Shown piece by piece: positions 7,382-8,957 of a stretch of DNA of 8,957 nucleotides. The position numbers and the translations under genes were made by a program. Below the pieces are notes generated by a model. The model was given only the letters and a program-made list of their open reading frames with translations. It was not told the origin of the DNA and made no database searches. Numbering within the stretch: position 1 is the stretch's first letter; every line of letters starts with the position of its first letter. Source of the DNA: Nitrospirota bacterium (lineage in GTDB: Bacteria > Nitrospirota > Thermodesulfovibrionia > Thermodesulfovibrionales > Magnetobacteriaceae); the NCBI GenBank assembly GCA_015233265.1, contig JADFXZ010000048.1:1-8957 (forward strand), written 5' to 3'.

Positions 7382-7514
7382 TGGATTCCTGCTTTCGCAG
7401 GAATGACAGAATTGCTTTACGTATTGTGAATCTTTTCGTTCCGTCACTGTAAATCTTTTTATTCTGCGATTGCAAGTCTCTTCACTCTGTCATTCCTGCG
7501 AAAGCAGGAATCCA
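7382..7514. repeat. Composite intergenic element: inverted REP/dRS3-like pair around tandem repeats
   Basis: Two identical 29-bp arms (7382-7410 and 7486-7514) lie in opposite orientation, 75 bp apart. Each arm contains a perfect hairpin core, ATTCCTGCTTTCGCAGGAAT on one strand: an 8-bp stem with a 4-base loop (TTTC, or GAAA on the other strand). The core resembles the Neisseria dRS3 repeat (ATTCCC-N8-GGGAAT) with one base changed symmetrically, and arms of this type are dispersed in many bacterial genomes. The arms together could form a 29-bp stem in a transcript. No target-site duplication is evident at the outer edges. The element lies between the 47-codon gene and hrcA. It carries no coding capacity that I can support. 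Confidence 0.85.
7424..7492. repeat. Three degenerate 23-bp tandem repeats
   Basis: Three contiguous 23-bp units occupy 7424-7446, 7447-7469 and 7470-7492. They share the pattern TTG.AA.TCTTTTC.TTCTG with the ending TCA or CGA. By hand count, units 1 and 2 agree at 16 of 23 positions, units 1 and 3 at 16, and units 2 and 3 at 15. All differences are transitions except position 22 of unit 2. The last unit runs 7 bases into the right REP-like arm, sharing TCTGTCA. Confidence 0.65.
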
Positions 7515-7521
7515 TGAAACC

Positions 7522-7665
7522 TCAGACCACTCCATAAATTTTGGCGATAGTTCTAAATAGTTCAATATCTTCCAAGTTACCGCATTTAGGACATTTTGTA
7601 TTGATAACATTATTAAATTCAGTTCCGAACCTATCATAAATATGATCAATAATCATTTCTTCCAT
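7522..7665 (-). CDS. Small hypothetical protein with a CPKCG cysteine knuckle (47 aa)
   Basis: A short frame with a strong translation signal: AGGAGGTG at 7671-7678, with 7 bases between AGGAGG and the ATG at 7665. It encodes 47 residues beginning MEEMIIDHIYDRFGTEF and ending RTIAKIYGVV before a TGA. Residues 25-29 are CPKCG, half of a zinc-ribbon-like site; the second cysteine pair needed for a monomeric zinc finger is absent, so it would have to bind metal as a dimer, or the gene is the stump of a longer one. No signal peptide or membrane segment is seen. The gene lies 60 bases after groEL and its stop is 7 bases from a REP-like arm. The surroundings are very AT-rich (27 G+C in the 100 bases 7561-7660) beside groEL at about 55% in a sampled line, suggesting a foreign origin. 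I do not recognise the family; function unknown. Confidence 0.6.
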   Translation of the reverse strand: MEEMIIDHIYDRFGTEFNNVINTKCPKCGNLEDIELFRTIAKIYGVV

Positions 7666-7670
7666 AATTT

Positions 7671-7678
7671 CACCTCCT
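7671..7678 (-). promoter_or_regulatory. Strong Shine-Dalgarno sequence of the 47-codon gene
   Basis: AGGAGGTG on the minus strand matches the anti-Shine-Dalgarno end of 16S rRNA almost perfectly and is ideally spaced from the ATG at 7665. It is the main reason to treat the small frame as a real gene. It lies 6 bases beyond the base of the post-groEL hairpin. Confidence 0.75.
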
Positions 7679-7684
7679 AAGTAT

Positions 7685-7716
7685 TTTTATGGGGGACCCA
7701 AAGGCCCCCCATAAAA
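7685..7716 (-). terminator. Strong hairpin after groEL without a U-tract (possible terminator or mRNA-end structure)
   Basis: TTTTATGGGGG pairs with CCCCCATAAAA, a perfect 11-bp stem around a 10-base loop, starting 9 bases after the groEL stop. In the groEL direction the hairpin is followed by A residues and TACTTAGGAGG, not by a T-run, so it is not a canonical intrinsic terminator. It may attenuate, protect the groEL 3' end or mark a processing site. Read-through into the 47-codon gene and hrcA is plausible. Confidence 0.5.
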
Positions 7717-7725
7717 CCATCTATC

Positions 7726-8957
7726 CTAGTACATATCTCCCATACCGCCCATGCCGGGGTGACCGCCGCCGCCCATTGGCATCTTCTCTTCCTTTTCGGG
7801 CAGGTCGGTTATCATCACAGAGGTGGTCAACATCAACGATGAGACTGAGGCCGCGTTCTGCAGCGCGCATCTGGTCACTTTCGTCGGGTCGATTATACCC
7901 TCTTTCATCATGTCGCAGAACTTCTCGTTCTGGGCGTCAAAGCCATAGTTCGGGTCTTTCGAGTCCTTGACCTTCTCTATTATTATAGCACTCTCCAGAC
8001 CGGCATTGCAGATAATCTGCCTGATTGGCTCCTCAAGCGCCTTTTTGATTATGCTTGCGCCGATTTTCTCGTCGCCGGTTAATTTCAGCTCATCAATAGT
8101 GGCGATACATCTAAGAAGGGCTACACCGCCACCCGGGACTATGCCCTCTTCTACGGCTGCGCGGGTGGCGTGTAAGGCATCTTCAACACGCGCCTTCTTC
8201 TCTTTCATCTCGGTCTCGGTCGCAGCGCCAACATTGATTACCGCTACACCGCCTACGATTTTAGCGAGCCTCTCCTGGAGCTTCTCCCTGTCGTAGTCCG
8301 ATGTGGTATCTTCGATTTGAGCCTTTATCTGCTTTACACGTCCCTTGATGGCGTCCTGCTTGCCCTCGCCTTCTACGATGGTCGTGTTGTCCTTGTCAAT
8401 GGTTATCTTCTTGGCGCGTCCGAGGTCGGTTATCTTCACGCCCTCAAGTTTCATGCCGAGATCATCAGAGATAACTGTGCCGCCTGTGAGAATCGCGATG
8501 ACCTCAAGCATGGCCTTGCGTCTTTCGCCAAAGCCCGGGGCCTTCACGCCGCATACCTGAAGCGTTCCGCGCAGTTTGTTCACGACTAATGTCGCCAGCG
8601 CTTCGCCCTCTACATCCTCAGACAGGATGAGAAGCGGCCTGCCCATCTTGGCTATCTGCTCAAGCAGCGGAATCAGGTCTTTCATCGATGAGATCTTCTT
8701 GTCATAGAGCAGAATGTGGGCGTTTTCTAAGACAACCTCCATCCTCTCAGAGTCAGTCACGAAATACGGGGAGATATAGCCGCGGTCAAACTGCATACCT
8801 TCGACTACTTCAAGGGCTGTTGCCATTGACTTGGCCTCTTCAACGGTGATTACGCCGTCTTTTCCGACCTTGTCCATCGCCTCAGCAATCAAATCGCCGA
8901 CTGACGGGTCGTTATTGGCTGAGATAGTGCCAACCTGCGCTATTTCCTTCTTGTCCG
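7726..8957 (-). CDS. groEL: Chaperonin GroEL (60 kDa), C-terminal 409 residues; 5' end outside window
   Basis: The frame is open to the right edge. The visible protein starts DKKEIAQVGTISANNDPSVG and continues LIAEAMDKVGKDGVITVEE; a TTG at 8892 is internal, not the start. Comparison with E. coli GroEL places the first visible residue near 140, so the equatorial ATP-binding segment with DGTTT is missing. Present are part of the intermediate domain, the apical client- and GroES-binding domain (visible about 52-237), and the returning intermediate and equatorial segments with the catalytic aspartate in DALHATRAAVEEG (visible residue 259, equivalent to D398) and the Cpn60 signature AAVEEGIVPGGG. 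The tail MGGGGHPGMGGMGDMY is a short variant of the usual Gly-Gly-Met tail. GroEL forms double seven-membered rings that fold proteins with GroES. groES is expected just upstream, outside the window. Intact as far as seen. Confidence 0.98.
   Translation of the reverse strand, partial: DKKEIAQVGTISANNDPSVGDLIAEAMDKVGKDGVITVEEAKSMATALEVVEGMQFDRGYISPYFVTDSERMEVVLENAHILLYDKKISSMKDLIPLLEQIAKMGRPLLILSEDVEGEALATLVVNKLRGTLQVCGVKAPGFGERRKAMLEVIAILTGGTVISDDLGMKLEGVKITDLGRAKKITIDKDNTTIVEGEGKQDAIKGRVKQIKAQIEDTTSDYDREKLQERLAKIVGGVAVINVGAATETEMKEKKARVEDALHATRAAVEEGIVPGGGVALLRCIATIDELKLTGDEKIGASIIKKALEEPIRQIICNAGLESAIIIEKVKDSKDPNYGFDAQNEKFCDMMKEGIIDPTKVTRCALQNAASVSSLMLTTSVMITDLPEKEEKMPMGGGGHPGMGGMGDMY

Noticed and set aside
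7424..7492. CRISPR array
   Set aside because: The 23-bp units abut directly with no spacers and are degenerate, and no cas gene is present.
7382..7514. Insertion sequence or intact transposon
   Set aside because: Only 133 bp, no transposase frame, and no target-site duplication at the edges; best described as a non-autonomous intergenic repeat.
7689..7970. Plus-strand frame of 93 codons opposite the groEL 3' end
   Set aside because: It starts in the hairpin and runs antisense to conserved groEL codons; Arg/Ser-rich shadow sequence.
7985..8011. CIRCE-like half-site ATAGCACTC
   Set aside because: It lies within groEL coding sequence, and the base-paired partner 9 bases away (GCATTGCAG) does not match GAGTGCTAA; a chance match.

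Overview
The window is bacterial and consists mainly of a heat-shock chaperone cluster on the minus strand. Read in that strand's direction, from high to low coordinates, the order is groEL (5' part outside the window), a 47-residue reading frame, a repeat-rich spacer, then hrcA, grpE, dnaK, dnaJ and rsmE. The 3' part of a DNA adenine methyltransferase gene lies on the plus strand at the left edge and converges on rsmE. The proteins have full four-motif DnaJ zinc centres, a Gram-negative-type DnaK of 641 residues and an HrcA repressor. The gene order hrcA-grpE-dnaK-dnaJ is typical of Firmicutes, but it also occurs in several Gram-negative phyla. From the overall look of the proteins I suspect a Nitrospirota- or Desulfobacterota-like bacterium. 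That is an impression, not something shown here.

Region by region: 1-1863 (plus) holds the C-terminal 620 residues of a class I SAM-dependent N6-adenine DNA methyltransferase. It is more AT-rich than the chaperone genes and is probably the edge of a restriction or defence locus that continues to the left. Positions 1860-7302 (minus) are a tight operon with overlaps or gaps of at most a few tens of bases: HrcA (repressor), GrpE (nucleotide exchange factor), DnaK (Hsp70), DnaJ (Hsp40) and RsmE (16S rRNA m3U1498 methyltransferase). Positions 7303-7725 are the only sizeable gap between long genes. It holds a putative hrcA promoter, a pair of inverted 29-bp REP/dRS3-like repeats enclosing three degenerate 23-bp tandem repeats, an AT-rich 47-codon gene with a near-perfect ribosome binding site and a CPKC motif, and a strong hairpin just after groEL. 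Positions 7726-8957 (minus) encode the C-terminal 409 residues of GroEL.

GroEL and DnaK-DnaJ-GrpE are the two main cytosolic protein-folding machines, and HrcA usually represses both through CIRCE operators. No CIRCE element is visible in front of hrcA, so an operator, if present, should lie upstream of groES/groEL outside the window. I see no clearly new multi-gene system. The most unusual items are the small AT-rich gene with a cysteine knuckle and the neighbouring composite repeat element.
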